From positions 1 through 27,017 of the IMG/VR virus record IMGVR_UViG_3300048127_000158: a DNA stretch of 27,017 nucleotides; one strand, written 5' to 3'. Position 1 is the stretch's first letter, and every line of letters begins with the position of its first letter. The notes under the pieces are model-generated. The model was not told the DNA's origin and ran no database searches. It was given only the letters and a program-made list of their open reading frames with translations. Positions 1-6,540 of this stretch are shown here, piece after piece. The stretch is from a virus. The position numbers and the translations under genes are program-made.

Positions 1-98
1 ACAGTAGCACTTCCTTTGTAGTCAGGCTGAGTATCTTTTTCTTTGTACTCATTTTTGAAAAGACTTCCTGTAAAGTCTTTGTGTTTAAAATCACTCAT
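1..98 (-). CDS. small phage protein, N-terminal part (runs off the left edge)
   Basis: The start codon is at 98 and the frame stays open for 32 codons to the window edge. The N-terminus begins MSDFKHKDFTGSLFKN and continues with a K-E-K-D-T-Q-P-D-Y-K-G stretch. A short protein with a G-S-L-F-x-N ... P-D-Y-x-G pattern is common next to phage recombination genes, which fits its place directly downstream of the exonuclease. From memory of that pattern it may be a small nucleic-acid-binding protein, but this is inference and the fold cannot be judged from a fragment. The start is preceded by the A/T-only leader typical of this block. Confidence 0.6.
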   Translation of the reverse strand, partial: MSDFKHKDFTGSLFKNEYKEKDTQPDYKGSAT

Positions 99-102
99 AA
101 TA

Positions 103-819
103 TTAAATTATAGTTTTAGGTATTCGACTGCCTATATTTACAGACAGGTCCGTTAAATAATCCCTGCATATCTCTATACGCTCATACAATCGCTGAACAT
201 CCTCATCGTTGTACTCGATGTGAAACTCCTTTACCCTAAGTTCTTCAGGGATGTCAGCGTACTGAAGTCTTTCGTAGACTTCGCTCTCTAATTCATCAGG
301 GACCTCTATCATTCCTAAGTTCCATGATAATCTTCTAACCTCATCCTGTATTAGCAGGGGAGGAGTGTCCACCAAGCAATAAGCAACAGTTGCCTTCTTG
401 CTTTTTGTAAGGCCCATATATCCTTGCATCTGCCAATAGTAATGTTTGTTGGGCAGGATCTCTTCGTGCATTGGAAAGGTGGTAAAGTCCCAAGATGATT
501 TAATATCTACAAGGTTTTCACCTACAACATCAGGGGTTCCACAAACAAATTCGTTTTCATAAAACTTTTCATTCTTCTGAAAATGAATTGACTTGACCCT
601 TCCATACATTTCTATAGATTCATCCTCAACCTGTTTACCTTTATCTAAATACTTAGATTGAATGTCAGTAGTCTTACCAAAAACAACCTCCTTGTGTATT
701 TCCTGCAGATATTTTTTGGTTGTGGCTGAAAGCAAGTCTTTCTTGTTCCTTGGACTTGTCATTAGCTTGCCTAAAGAGGAACACCTAAACAGATAATTTT
801 GAAAGTCTAAAAGTTTCAT
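103..819 (-). CDS. PD-(D/E)XK exonuclease, YqaJ / lambda-exonuclease-like
   Basis: Likely a 5'-3' double-strand DNA exonuclease that makes single-stranded ends for the annealing protein encoded just upstream. Motifs of the fold are present in order: an acidic helix (K-G-K-Q-V-E65-D-E-S-I-E), GTPD with Asp97, the D105-I-K107 core motif, and the YYWQMQGYM helix (Q130, Q132, Y134) typical of YqaJ and lambda-type nucleases. At 238 residues it is near the usual size for phage versions. Its start overlaps the stop of the 47-residue gene upstream (ATGA), so the two are probably translationally coupled. A Cas4 or RecB-type nuclease has a similar fold, but there are no Fe-S cysteines and no CRISPR array. 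Confidence 0.85.
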   Translation of the reverse strand: MKLLDFQNYLFRCSSLGKLMTSPRNKKDLLSATTKKYLQEIHKEVVFGKTTDIQSKYLDKGKQVEDESIEMYGRVKSIHFQKNEKFYENEFVCGTPDVVGENLVDIKSSWDFTTFPMHEEILPNKHYYWQMQGYMGLTKSKKATVAYCLVDTPPLLIQDEVRRLSWNLGMIEVPDELESEVYERLQYADIPEELRVKEFHIEYNDEDVQRLYERIEICRDYLTDLSVNIGSRIPKTII

Positions 820-959
820 AATTTTTTTGTTTCGGTTTCATAGATAATGTATCCGTGTTTTTTTAATAAAGCTATGCTTTTATTTATTTCCTCTTGTTCT
901 TTTCTATAATGATTAAAGATTTCATTTTCAAAAGAGTGATGTCCTTCATTATTTTTCAT
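816..959 (-). CDS. 47-residue hypothetical protein between annealing protein and exonuclease
   Basis: A 47-residue frame beginning MKNNEGHHSFENEIFNHY and ending E-T-E-T-K-K-L. It is highly charged and predicted helical. It is supported by an A/T leader (AAAATTAAAATT) before the start and by a 4-nt stop/start overlap with the exonuclease downstream. It fills the gap between the two recombination genes, so it may be an accessory of that module, but no family is recognised. Confidence 0.6.
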   Translation of the reverse strand: MKNNEGHHSFENEIFNHYRKEQEEINKSIALLKKHGYIIYETETKKL

Positions 960-976
960 AATTTTAATTTTATTAT

Positions 977-1432
977 TTAAAGTCCAAAATCAGAATCATT
1001 ATTACTAGCCTGTACTCTGTGATACTTTCCTGAATCAACAGGTGTATTTCTTCTTTTTGTTTTATTTGCATCATCATCTTCTGCCTCTAAAAGTAATAGA
1101 GACTGAAGGCCATACCTTCTGTAATAAGTAATTTCAGATCCTTTTTCTTGTGGTTGTTGTCTTATAATCTTTAAGCCCCTCATCTCTTCAGTGTTTTTGA
1201 AGTTTGGGAAGATTTCTCCGGTGTCGTTATCCATAACAACAGTAACAACATGGTCGTCAACAATTGGCTGAAGAATAGTCAACCCTATCTCCTTACACAA
1301 GGGTTTTACTTGCGCAAGGAGTTGGTTGATGTCAGCATAGTTACTGTTATAAAATGGATTTTTCTTGCTCTTTCTGAGCTTTTCAAGTGAAGCTATAAGT
1401 GTAGCTACCTTCTGTGCGAGTTTTGGTGTCAT
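977..1432 (-). CDS. ERF-family single-strand annealing protein
   Basis: A recombinase that anneals complementary single strands, acting with the neighbouring exonuclease in phage recombination. Family signatures are clear: NPFYNSNYADI near residues 25-35 (ERF proteins have N-P-F-x-x-S-x-Y-A-D), then P-Q-E-K-G-S-E-I-T-Y-Y-R-R-Y-G-L-Q near 94-110, and the acidic A-E-D-D-D-A-N at 117-123. At 151 residues it is short, with only a brief polar C-terminal tail ending S-D-F-G-L. An acidic, Phe-containing tail of this kind often contacts single-strand-binding protein; that role is inference. There is no other in-frame Met before residue 67, so the start at 1432 stands, although it overlaps the upstream gene by 50 nt. 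Confidence 0.88.
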   Translation of the reverse strand: MTPKLAQKVATLIASLEKLRKSKKNPFYNSNYADINQLLAQVKPLCKEIGLTILQPIVDDHVVTVVMDNDTGEIFPNFKNTEEMRGLKIIRQQPQEKGSEITYYRRYGLQSLLLLEAEDDDANKTKRRNTPVDSGKYHRVQASNNDSDFGL

Positions 1433-1820
1433 AGGATTCTTTAATTTGATTAAGTGTTATTAGATTTAATTTTTCATACATAGCTACTGTATCTAGTAGT
1501 TCTGTTACATGCTTTCTGTCAGTTAAACCATCGCTTTGTTTTGATTTTTTTAAAGCGTTAGTATATTTACATGCATTAGCAAGCATTTTTAACCCATTCT
1601 CATAAGCATACCACACCGCATAGGTGGGCATAATATTATAAATGTCAGATCTAGTGCCAAACATCTCTAGTCTCTCGCCTATCAACTCTAGCTTAAGTCC
1701 TGGAGCGAAAATTGCTTTACTTCCATCCATAAATTCGTGTACTAAAAAGTCTAAAGAAGCCTGGCTCCAAATAGACTCTAACATATACTTTCTTTTTTCT
1801 AAATTTAAAATATCTACCAT
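1383..1820 (-). CDS. hypothetical protein upstream of the ERF gene
   Basis: A 145-residue protein of no recognised family. The N-terminal half contains ESIWSQASLDFLVHEFMDGS and an alternating hydrophobic/charged pattern suggesting a small globular domain. The C-terminal third is polar and overlaps the start of the ERF gene by 50 nt in another frame. Met1 (1820) lies just past the stop of the preceding gene. Met13 (1784) is a possible alternative start because it follows an A-rich leader-like stretch. Confidence 0.7.
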   Translation of the reverse strand: MVDILNLEKRKYMLESIWSQASLDFLVHEFMDGSKAIFAPGLKLELIGERLEMFGTRSDIYNIMPTYAVWYAYENGLKMLANACKYTNALKKSKQSDGLTDRKHVTELLDTVAMYEKLNLITLNQIKESYDTKTRTEGSYTYSFT

Positions 1821-1824
1821 TGTT

Positions 1825-2040
1825 TTATATTTGTTTTAAGTATTCTCTTCTTTTAAGAAGAAGTATTCCTCTGTTTTCGATCTTTGTTTGCATCTCTTTC
1901 TTCGTTATCTTGTGAAGCGCCCTGTTCAAGGCCAACTGAGGTATCGAGTTGTGAAGTTCCATCATTTGGTCCACCACGAAGTCTCTGTGTTTCCTCATCT
2001 TTCGAGATTCTTTGATCATTGTTTTTATCTTTTGTAACAT
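1825..2040 (-). CDS. 71-residue basic hypothetical protein (possibly the C-terminal part of a longer gene)
   Basis: Basic and helical: it begins MLQKIKTMIKESRKMRKHRD and ends R-R-E-Y-L-K-Q-I. It looks more like a real protein than the overlapping frame 1853-2164 in the same stretch, whose C-terminal half is a low-complexity polar string. It ends 4 nt before the start of the next gene, as expected for this compact operon. An A6 run at 2043-2048, just before its start, sits where the two frames meet. Removing one A would join residues 1-40 of the upstream frame to this one and give a protein of about 112 residues. Confidence 0.5.
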   Translation of the reverse strand: MLQKIKTMIKESRKMRKHRDFVVDQMMELHNSIPQLALNRALHKITKKEMQTKIENRGILLLKRREYLKQI

Positions 2041-2164
2041 TGTTTTTTCTTTTAGTTTTTAAGTATTCCTCCTCCATCCAATGAAGGGCAACTCTATTTG
2101 ATTCCTGGTACACATGTGCCCAGCCATCAAACAGATCTTCTACTAATGATTTTGATTTTGACAT
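1853..2164 (-). CDS. 103-residue hypothetical protein; only the first ~40 residues look coding
   Basis: The start at 2164 is chosen over an upstream Met because it follows the block's A/T leader (AAATTAAATATAATAAC). The first 40 residues (MSKSKSLVEDLFDGWAHVYQ ... W-M-E-E-E-Y-L-K-T-K-R-K) look like a genuine domain. From about residue 43 the translation becomes a polar string without hydrophobic pattern, which suggests that the true frame switches at the A6 run (2043-2048) to the frame annotated at 1825-2040. This is either two overlapping genes or one gene with a frameshift or a homopolymer error. Confidence 0.45.
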   Translation of the reverse strand: MSKSKSLVEDLFDGWAHVYQESNRVALHWMEEEYLKTKRKNNVTKDKNNDQRISKDEETQRLRGGPNDGTSQLDTSVGLEQGASQDNEERDANKDRKQRNTSS

Positions 2165-2334
2165 GTTATTATATTTAATTTTTTTAGTAGTTCCTTGGTC
2201 ATGCTCCACCAAAGGCAATATCTATATTTAATATTAAGTTTTTTTTGGTTGAGCGTTGTGTATCGGATAACACCATCATGCCCCTTTTGAGACATGACGA
2301 TGATACCGGTTGGAAGTCTTTTAAACTTCTGCAT
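2143..2334 (-). CDS. 63-residue hypothetical protein
   Basis: A small protein beginning MQKFKRLPTGIIVMSQKGHD with a hydrophobic middle containing Y-R-Y-C-L-W-W-S-M. The start overlaps the upstream gene by 14 nt and the end overlaps the next start by 22 nt, a packing seen elsewhere in this block. Without it there would be a 156-nt gap. No family is recognised, and the polar last ten residues in the overlap make the C-terminus uncertain. Confidence 0.5.
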   Translation of the reverse strand: MQKFKRLPTGIIVMSQKGHDGVIRYTTLNQKKLNIKYRYCLWWSMTKELLKKLNIITCQNQNH

Positions 2335-2680
2335 TCAAGGCTTTTAACTCTTCCCTTAATGCATCTACATATGCACCCTTGAGTGCAATGATAAAACCAG
2401 TGTTAAATGCGTTTAAAGGCATCTCTACGCATAAATTTCCCCAATAATACACAACTTTTCCGTTAAGTACTGAAATGTTTTTAGGTACTATTTGAACGGT
2501 TTCCTTAACACTTGGCTTGGAAGGATTCAAATGTCTTTTAATTGTTTGTTCAGTAAGATGCTTACCAAACTTTTGAAAAAACATTTTTTTGATTGTTTCA
2601 ACATCAGTTTCCTTAATGTTGCCGAGGAATTCTTTGCCCTGAAAGGACATTCTACCTCTGTGGTGTTTAATTTTAGTCAT
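2321..2680 (-). CDS. 119-residue hypothetical protein, basic
   Basis: The frame is open to 2734, but the only upstream initiator is TTG. The ATG at 2680 follows an A/T leader and gives MTKIKHHRGRMSFQGKEFLG. The N-terminal half is basic with a helix (E-T-D-V-E-T-I-K-K-M-F-F-Q-K-F-G-K-H-L) followed by T-E-Q-T-I-K-R-H-L, reminiscent of a DNA-binding helix pair. The C-terminal half is beta-rich (V-L-N-G-K-V-V-Y-Y-W-G-N-L). Function unknown; nucleic-acid binding is only a guess from charge. Confidence 0.65.
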   Translation of the reverse strand: MTKIKHHRGRMSFQGKEFLGNIKETDVETIKKMFFQKFGKHLTEQTIKRHLNPSKPSVKETVQIVPKNISVLNGKVVYYWGNLCVEMPLNAFNTGFIIALKGAYVDALREELKALNAEV

Positions 2681-2750
2681 AATAAATAGAGTTTTAATTT
2701 CCGCTAATTTAAGTTGGTTTAGCGAATTAACCAAATATTGTTAACAACTT

Positions 2751-3251
2751 TTACCATGAAGAAGAATAATAATATTCATCTTCCGGTGTTGAGCTCAAAG
2801 AATTTTCAATAGCTTCCTTCGTTTCCCTTAGTGTTTCAAAGTAATACTCATCGTAATCCTGTGATCCAAAAAAGAATCCTTCAGCAGCAGGCATCTTATT
2901 CTCTGCTAGCTTTTGAACTTTCTGAAGTTGTTCTGGTGTCATTTTGTGAGGCATAAAAAAATTGTATTCTTTGATGATGCTATCAATTGTTTTACACAAA
3001 GATCTAAGTTGGCCTCTGTCAATGTAATACTCTCCACAGTCATCGTTTCCATCTTGTACGTTCTCAACAAACCATCTGTGAATCCAATTTGCTTTTCTCC
3101 AATAATGAACATCAAAGGTAATAGTATTTATTTTATTGAGGTCAACTGGCTCTCCACCCACAAATGCTATGCCTGAAAAAAACTTTTCTTTTGGGTTGTG
3201 GTCCCAATTCTTAACGTATTTTTTACGCTGTAAGTACATATCTAATCCCAT
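2751..3251 (-). CDS. conserved phage hypothetical protein (MGLDMYL family)
   Basis: A 166-residue protein starting MGLDMYL, with YWRKAN (50-55), H-R-W-F-V-E-N-V-Q (58-66), a Cys at 72 and G-F-F-F-G-S-Q-D-Y-D-E-Y-Y (125-137). I recognise this combination as a small conserved family found in many phages and some bacteria, always of unknown function. The C-terminus ends in a Tyr/Ser-rich tail. It shares only a short gap with its neighbours and is part of the leftward operon. No catalytic motif is evident. Confidence 0.8.
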   Translation of the reverse strand: MGLDMYLQRKKYVKNWDHNPKEKFFSGIAFVGGEPVDLNKINTITFDVHYWRKANWIHRWFVENVQDGNDDCGEYYIDRGQLRSLCKTIDSIIKEYNFFMPHKMTPEQLQKVQKLAENKMPAAEGFFFGSQDYDEYYFETLRETKEAIENSLSSTPEDEYYYSSSW

Positions 3252-3253
3252 AT

Positions 3254-3472
3254 CTATAATATTGTATTGTTATCTATTTCTAAAAGAATCTTGTAGTCAT
3301 TAGCTACTTTCCTTAAAAGTATTTCAATATAATACCTTTCATCTGTTTTCATATCCTCAAGCATGTCCATTACATGAAAATAATGGATAGCATCCAACAC
3401 CTCCTCTTTGGTTACGGAGTGTCGTGTAGGTTTTTTCGGCTGGGGTTTGTTTAATTGTACTACTTTACTCAT
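3254..3472 (-). CDS. 72-residue hypothetical protein
   Basis: It begins MSKVVQLNKPQPKKPTRHSV, a basic disordered N-terminus, followed by two predicted helices rich in Met, Asp and Glu (E-E-V-L-D-A-I-H-Y-F-H-V-M-D-M-L-E-D-M). The start overlaps the upstream stop by 8 nt. It could be a small helical adaptor or regulator, but nothing identifies it. Confidence 0.65.
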   Translation of the reverse strand: MSKVVQLNKPQPKKPTRHSVTKEEVLDAIHYFHVMDMLEDMKTDERYYIEILLRKVANDYKILLEIDNNTIL

Positions 3473-3704
3473 GATCTAAATAATTTAAAATTTGTTCAAA
3501 TACTTTTGGGAAATCCCGTGATAATACATCTACGATCTCTTCGTCTTTGTGTTCATCAGACTCTTCGATGTCTACTAGGTGTCTAAGTAACAAGTCAAGT
3601 CCTCGGTCAACTCCTGTTTTTTCGGATCTATCGTGACTGTCCTGTACCCACTCATCATCTGACTTAATATCAGTTATGATGTTTTTAATTTTAATAAGGT
3701 CCAT
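3465..3704 (-). CDS. 79-residue acidic hypothetical protein
   Basis: Strongly acidic and helical; it begins MDLIKIKNIITDIKSDDEWV and contains D-I-E-E-S-D-E-H-K-D-E-E-I-V-D. The start follows a clear A/T leader (AAATTAAAATTTAATTAA). Acidic small phage proteins can be DNA mimics that block host nucleases or regulators, but there is no motif here to support a specific role. Confidence 0.65.
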   Translation of the reverse strand: MDLIKIKNIITDIKSDDEWVQDSHDRSEKTGVDRGLDLLLRHLVDIEESDEHKDEEIVDVLSRDFPKVFEQILNYLDHE

Positions 3705-3726
3705 TTAATTAAATTTTAATTTGTTA

Positions 3727-4320
3727 TTAATATCTTTCCCGGATGCATTCCCAAATGATGGCCTGATATTCATAGCCTTTGAGTCCCACCTTTCTCGCCT
3801 CATCTAATAATATACTAGACAATTCATCGTACCTGCTGGGGGTTAGCCCAGACACTACGGTCTTACCAAACATAGCCCTCAGCACCCAAACATCTATCGT
3901 AACATAGTCTTCATTTAATGTCGCAATATTCTGTATGAAAGCATGAGTCTTCCTGCTTGATTTGTTTATTCCTACTTTACCCTGTGCAATTGCAAAGGCC
4001 TTGTATTTGTTTGTGTTGAATGTACATACCTTTACATCTTCCGGAGGCGTCTTTTCCTGGACTGCCTCAAGTACCTGGCCTGTGTCAAACACATTTCTTT
4101 CCCACTTGTTTCGTGGAGATAGTGCAGATAAAACACCTGCTACTGTGTAGACATCAAACTGTCCGTTTGATCTTTCGGATTTTGATCTTACTATTTCATG
4201 AGCCTCAGCATACCAAGACTTGCCATTGTAAAGGTGCCTCTCTGTTGATAAGTCAAAATAATTCCTAAGGTTTTTTCTTACCTTGTTTCTCATGTAAGGA
4301 GTAATCTTTTTTAATTTCAT
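3727..4320 (-). CDS. HhH DNA-glycosylase-like phage protein (DUF7178-like)
   Basis: A 197-residue helical protein. Residues 58-76 carry Y-T-V-A-G-V-L-S-A-L-S-P-R-N-K-W-E-R-N. The middle has N-K-Y-K-A-F-A-I-A-Q-G (104-114) and S-S-R-K-T-H-A-F (121-128), and V-T-I-D-V-W-V-L-R-A-M follows with Asp143. This order, with a conserved Lys then an Asp in T-I-D, resembles helix-hairpin-helix base-excision glycosylases and the phage family I know as DUF7178. An enzymatic role on DNA bases is inference: the catalytic Lys/Asp assignment has not been tested by alignment. It lies in the leftward operon with an 11-nt gap to the next gene. Confidence 0.7.
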   Translation of the reverse strand: MKLKKITPYMRNKVRKNLRNYFDLSTERHLYNGKSWYAEAHEIVRSKSERSNGQFDVYTVAGVLSALSPRNKWERNVFDTGQVLEAVQEKTPPEDVKVCTFNTNKYKAFAIAQGKVGINKSSRKTHAFIQNIATLNEDYVTIDVWVLRAMFGKTVVSGLTPSRYDELSSILLDEARKVGLKGYEYQAIIWECIRERY

Positions 4321-4331
4321 TTGATTGTATT

Positions 4332-4592
4332 TTAAGTTATGTAAAAGGGTTGTTCTATTGTCTCAAAGTCTACCTTGTTGTGCAGTTCTTTAGCAATACG
4401 CAAGGCATCTTCAAATATATTTACGCCATAGATGTTCCGCCTTGATTTAGCATCTATGATCGTTAGCTCGTTTATTTTTATGTCTATAAGACACCTAACA
4501 ATAAACGTTCTGTCATTCCTTACCATTGTAAAGGATAACCTGTAATTTGTTGGGGTAATTTTTGCATCTCTAAATGTAGTTTCTAGTTCCAT
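4332..4592 (-). CDS. 86-residue hypothetical protein
   Basis: It begins MELETTFRDAKITPTNYRLS and is predicted mostly beta strand in the first half (R-T-F-I-V-R-C-L-I-D-I-K-I-N-E-L-T-I-I-D), ending in a helix (E-D-A-L-R-I-A-K-E-L-H-N-K). The start overlaps the preceding gene's stop by 10 nt. No family is recognised. Confidence 0.65.
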   Translation of the reverse strand: MELETTFRDAKITPTNYRLSFTMVRNDRTFIVRCLIDIKINELTIIDAKSRRNIYGVNIFEDALRIAKELHNKVDFETIEQPFYIT

Positions 4593-4912
4593 TGGTCATT
4601 ATTTTCGTTAAAATCATGTTCTAATTCAAGCTCCCATAGGTTGTTGTCATCATTATAAAAGTCATAAGCATTATCTAATGATCCATCGGTTCCTATTCTA
4701 ATTTCCTCTCTTGATGGTATGTGTTGGCCATAGGGGTTGGTAAATGACTCGTTGGGTAGGAAGTACATACCAAGTTCTAAGCCTCTCGCAGCCTCTCTGC
4801 CGACCGATCCCTCCATTGACCATACATAACCATTATCAATCCATTCTTGCATCATCTTGATGCGTGGGAAGTCCTGTTGTCGTTCTCTAATAAATTTTTC
4901 TTTTACTTTCAT
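4583..4912 (-). CDS. conserved phage hypothetical protein
   Basis: A 109-residue protein containing W-S-M-E-G-S-V-G-R-E-A-A-R-G-L-E-L-G-M and I-P-S-R-E-E-I-R-I-G-T-D-G-S-L. The G-S-V-G-R-E-A and P-S-R-x-E-I-x-x-G-T-x-G-S pattern is one I have seen in small phage proteins of unknown function. The C-terminus is strongly acidic (Asp, Asn, Glu). The start follows an A/T leader at 4913-4930. Confidence 0.7.
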   Translation of the reverse strand: MKVKEKFIRERQQDFPRIKMMQEWIDNGYVWSMEGSVGREAARGLELGMYFLPNESFTNPYGQHIPSREEIRIGTDGSLDNAYDFYNDDNNLWELELEHDFNENNDQWN

Positions 4913-4948
4913 TAGTTTTAAATTTTATTTATCCAATTTATTTCAGTT

Positions 4949-5308
4949 TTAAATTTCTGCTTCAAAACAACAATAGTCAAGATCAGGATTATCATCAAAG
5001 AAGTCCTTAACTTGCTTTCCTAAACGATAGTCTGCATACTCTGATAAATCCTCTTTTGTAACATTGTATTGTTTCTCGGTCTCATCATTGTAACCATCGT
5101 TTTCTTCAAACATTTTACTGACCCTTTCAATTGAACCCTTGTCAATTGAATCCAGTTCCTTGACTATATCATCATAACTATCTCTGCTGATTTCATAATT
5201 AATATAGGCTGGCTCTAATTCTTCTGCACCAAATCTTGTGTGTGCATCGCTTGATTGTACTGCGAACATAAACTTTCCGTCCACATCGCCACTATAATAT
5301 CTTCCCAT
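4949..5308 (-). CDS. conserved hypothetical protein (MGRYYSGD family)
   Basis: It begins MGRYYSGDVDGKFMFAVQSS and continues with D-A-H-T-R-F-G. This N-terminal signature (M-G-R-Y-Y-x-G-D-x-x-G-K-F) recurs in small proteins of phages and bacteria with no known function. It is 119 residues, very acidic, and ends D-Y-C-C-F-E-A-E-I with a Cys pair. The start has the standard leader of this block (AAATTAAATAAA directly before ATG). Confidence 0.75.
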   Translation of the reverse strand: MGRYYSGDVDGKFMFAVQSSDAHTRFGAEELEPAYINYEISRDSYDDIVKELDSIDKGSIERVSKMFEENDGYNDETEKQYNVTKEDLSEYADYRLGKQVKDFFDDNPDLDYCCFEAEI

Positions 5309-5313
5309 TTTAT

Positions 5314-5547
5314 TTAATTTTTAAAGTTTATAAATTGTTGGTGTATGTACTCTTCAGGATCAGGAGATAGAATGTGTACCTCCGAATCTACATCGCCATC
5401 CTCGATGACTTTGGTCATTAGACTTACATCATACCCTGTTGGATCCATGATCGCTATTTCTTTGCTCTCGTTGTCATTGGTATACTCCCATACCATATAG
5501 CTATCCCCGTTGTAGGAGATAGCTTTTTCAATTACTTTTGTGTTCAT
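5314..5547 (-). CDS. 77-residue acidic hypothetical protein
   Basis: It begins MNTKVIEKAISYNGDSYMVW and contains alternating strands (K-E-I-A-I-M-D-P-T-G-Y-D-V). It is acidic and has no recognised motif. The start overlaps the upstream gene by 20 nt, and the stop lies 5 nt before the next start. Confidence 0.65.
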   Translation of the reverse strand: MNTKVIEKAISYNGDSYMVWEYTNDNESKEIAIMDPTGYDVSLMTKVIEDGDVDSEVHILSPDPEEYIHQQFINFKN

Positions 5548-5824
5548 TAATAAGATTAGATTTTTTGTAATGGTTAATATATTTGTTTTGTATTTTCTTT
5601 GGTAAGTCTGTCATCCTTATAAATTTCATATTGTAATCTACCTCTATGAATCCATTTAACTCAAGAAATTCTATTTGTTTGTTAATTTCTTCTTCATCTA
5701 AAGTGGAATCGTAAAAATACCAACGCACCATATCAGTGTCATACCATGTATCTATTGACTCTAAAGGATTATTTTCTAAATCCACTAAAACATATTCACT
5801 GCTATTTAATTTTAAGTTTTCCAT
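5528..5824 (-). CDS. 98-residue acidic hypothetical protein
   Basis: An in-frame ATG lies upstream at 5866, but the stretch between the two ATGs is the block's typical A/T leader (TTTAAAATTAAATAAA), so the start is placed at 5824. The protein begins MENLKLNSSEYVLVDLENNP and includes W-Y-D-T-D-M-V-R-W-Y-F-Y-D. The C-terminal part is basic. It resembles a small alpha/beta domain; family unknown. Confidence 0.65.
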   Translation of the reverse strand: MENLKLNSSEYVLVDLENNPLESIDTWYDTDMVRWYFYDSTLDEEEINKQIEFLELNGFIEVDYNMKFIRMTDLPKKIQNKYINHYKKSNLINEHKSN

Positions 5825-5840
5825 TTTATTTAATTTTAAA

Positions 5841-6089
5841 TTAATATTGTGTAAAGTGTTTGTCAATATCCATATCTTCTAAAATTTCCTTTCCTATTTC
5901 TAAAACTTTTTGTTCTATAAGATTGTTTTGGATCGAAGAATCATCTTCGTTAAACACTTCTATATCTTCAAGTCCATCTCCATTTACATAGATGCATTGA
6001 ACTTGATATTTTTTTCCTTGATATTCAAAGTCAGCATTTAGATTAAATATAGATGCAAATGCTTCTTGTCTTAATATTTTGTATTTCAT
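5841..6089 (-). CDS. 82-residue acidic hypothetical protein
   Basis: An upstream in-frame ATG at 6110 would encode M-K-F-K-F-N-K, but that DNA is the A/T leader (AAATTTAAATTTAATAAA). The start is therefore placed at 6089, giving MKYKILRQEAFASIFNLNAD. Beta strands (F-E-Y-Q-G-K-K-Y-Q-V-Q-C-I-Y-V-N-G) are followed by an acidic helix. No family is recognised; it is similar in size and style to its neighbours. Confidence 0.65.
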   Translation of the reverse strand: MKYKILRQEAFASIFNLNADFEYQGKKYQVQCIYVNGDGLEDIEVFNEDDSSIQNNLIEQKVLEIGKEILEDMDIDKHFTQY

Positions 6090-6099
6090 TTTATTAAAT

Positions 6100-6360
6100 T
6101 TAAATTTCATTTAATGCGTGATCTGTGATCTCATCATAATCATATCCCCACTCTCGGAGAAGTGCATAAAGGTTTTCGTAATAAAATTTTACTCCTTTAG
6201 TTTTGTCAGATTCGTGTATCCAAATTGGATTGTCACCATCTTCAGTGAATCGAATTAAAATTGATCGGTAATGTGTTGCATCACCTTTTAGTTTTACTTC
6301 TATCTCTCTGGTTTCGCAGTTAGAAATTACTTCAAAGTTGTTTTCTGTTAGTGTTGTCAT
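6100..6360 (-). CDS. 86-residue acidic hypothetical protein
   Basis: It begins MTTLTENNFEVISNCETREI and has a beta-strand N-terminus, then an aromatic helix (Y-Y-E-N-L-Y-A-L-L-R-E-W-G-Y-D-Y-D-E-I). Its start lies 19 nt downstream, in leftward reading, of the strong hairpin at 6380-6432, so its translation could be controlled by the structured element described there. Function unknown. Confidence 0.65.
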   Translation of the reverse strand: MTTLTENNFEVISNCETREIEVKLKGDATHYRSILIRFTEDGDNPIWIHESDKTKGVKFYYENLYALLREWGYDYDEITDHALNEI

Positions 6361-6379
6361 AATTTTAAGATTAGATTAG

Positions 6380-6540
6380 GTTTGGTTAAGAGGGATGAAA
6401 GGGAACGGCTCATCCCTCAGTTCAAACCAAACAAATTAATAAATGAAAAAAAGTATTTGTTCCCTATGTGGTACGCAGGAGGAGGAACATGACCCTCACT
6501 TCATCTCGAGATTCTATTTACCCGTCGGTAATCCTGCGTA
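6380..6540. ncRNA. candidate structured RNA with loop-loop pairing and a multi-helix junction
   Basis: This 161-nt stretch fills most of a gap between leftward genes and carries nested perfect complementarity. A two-part hairpin is formed by 6380-6387 with 6425-6432 (8 bp) and 6391-6398 with 6410-6417 (8 bp). Its apical loop, AGGGAAC at 6400-6406, is exactly complementary to GTTCCCT at 6459-6465, which would make a 7-bp pseudoknot. A 9-bp stem, 6472-6480 with 6532-6540, encloses two small hairpins (6482-6485 with 6494-6497; 6518-6522 with 6527-6531) and the palindrome ATCTCGAGAT at 6503-6512. The last small hairpin abuts the 9-bp stem, so they could stack. The strand is not settled: read leftward it would be an intercistronic or riboswitch-like element before the 86-residue gene. 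No known RNA family is recognised. Confidence 0.5.

Noticed and set aside
2165-2218. N-terminal extension of the gene starting at 2164
   Set aside because: The extra codons fall in the A/T leader and overlap the 63-residue gene; the ATG at 2164 has the usual upstream context.
6473-6539. Cloverleaf-like tRNA
   Set aside because: A 7-bp acceptor-like stem and a D-arm-like hairpin are present, but the T-arm equivalent has a 4-nt loop and there is no proper anticodon stem.
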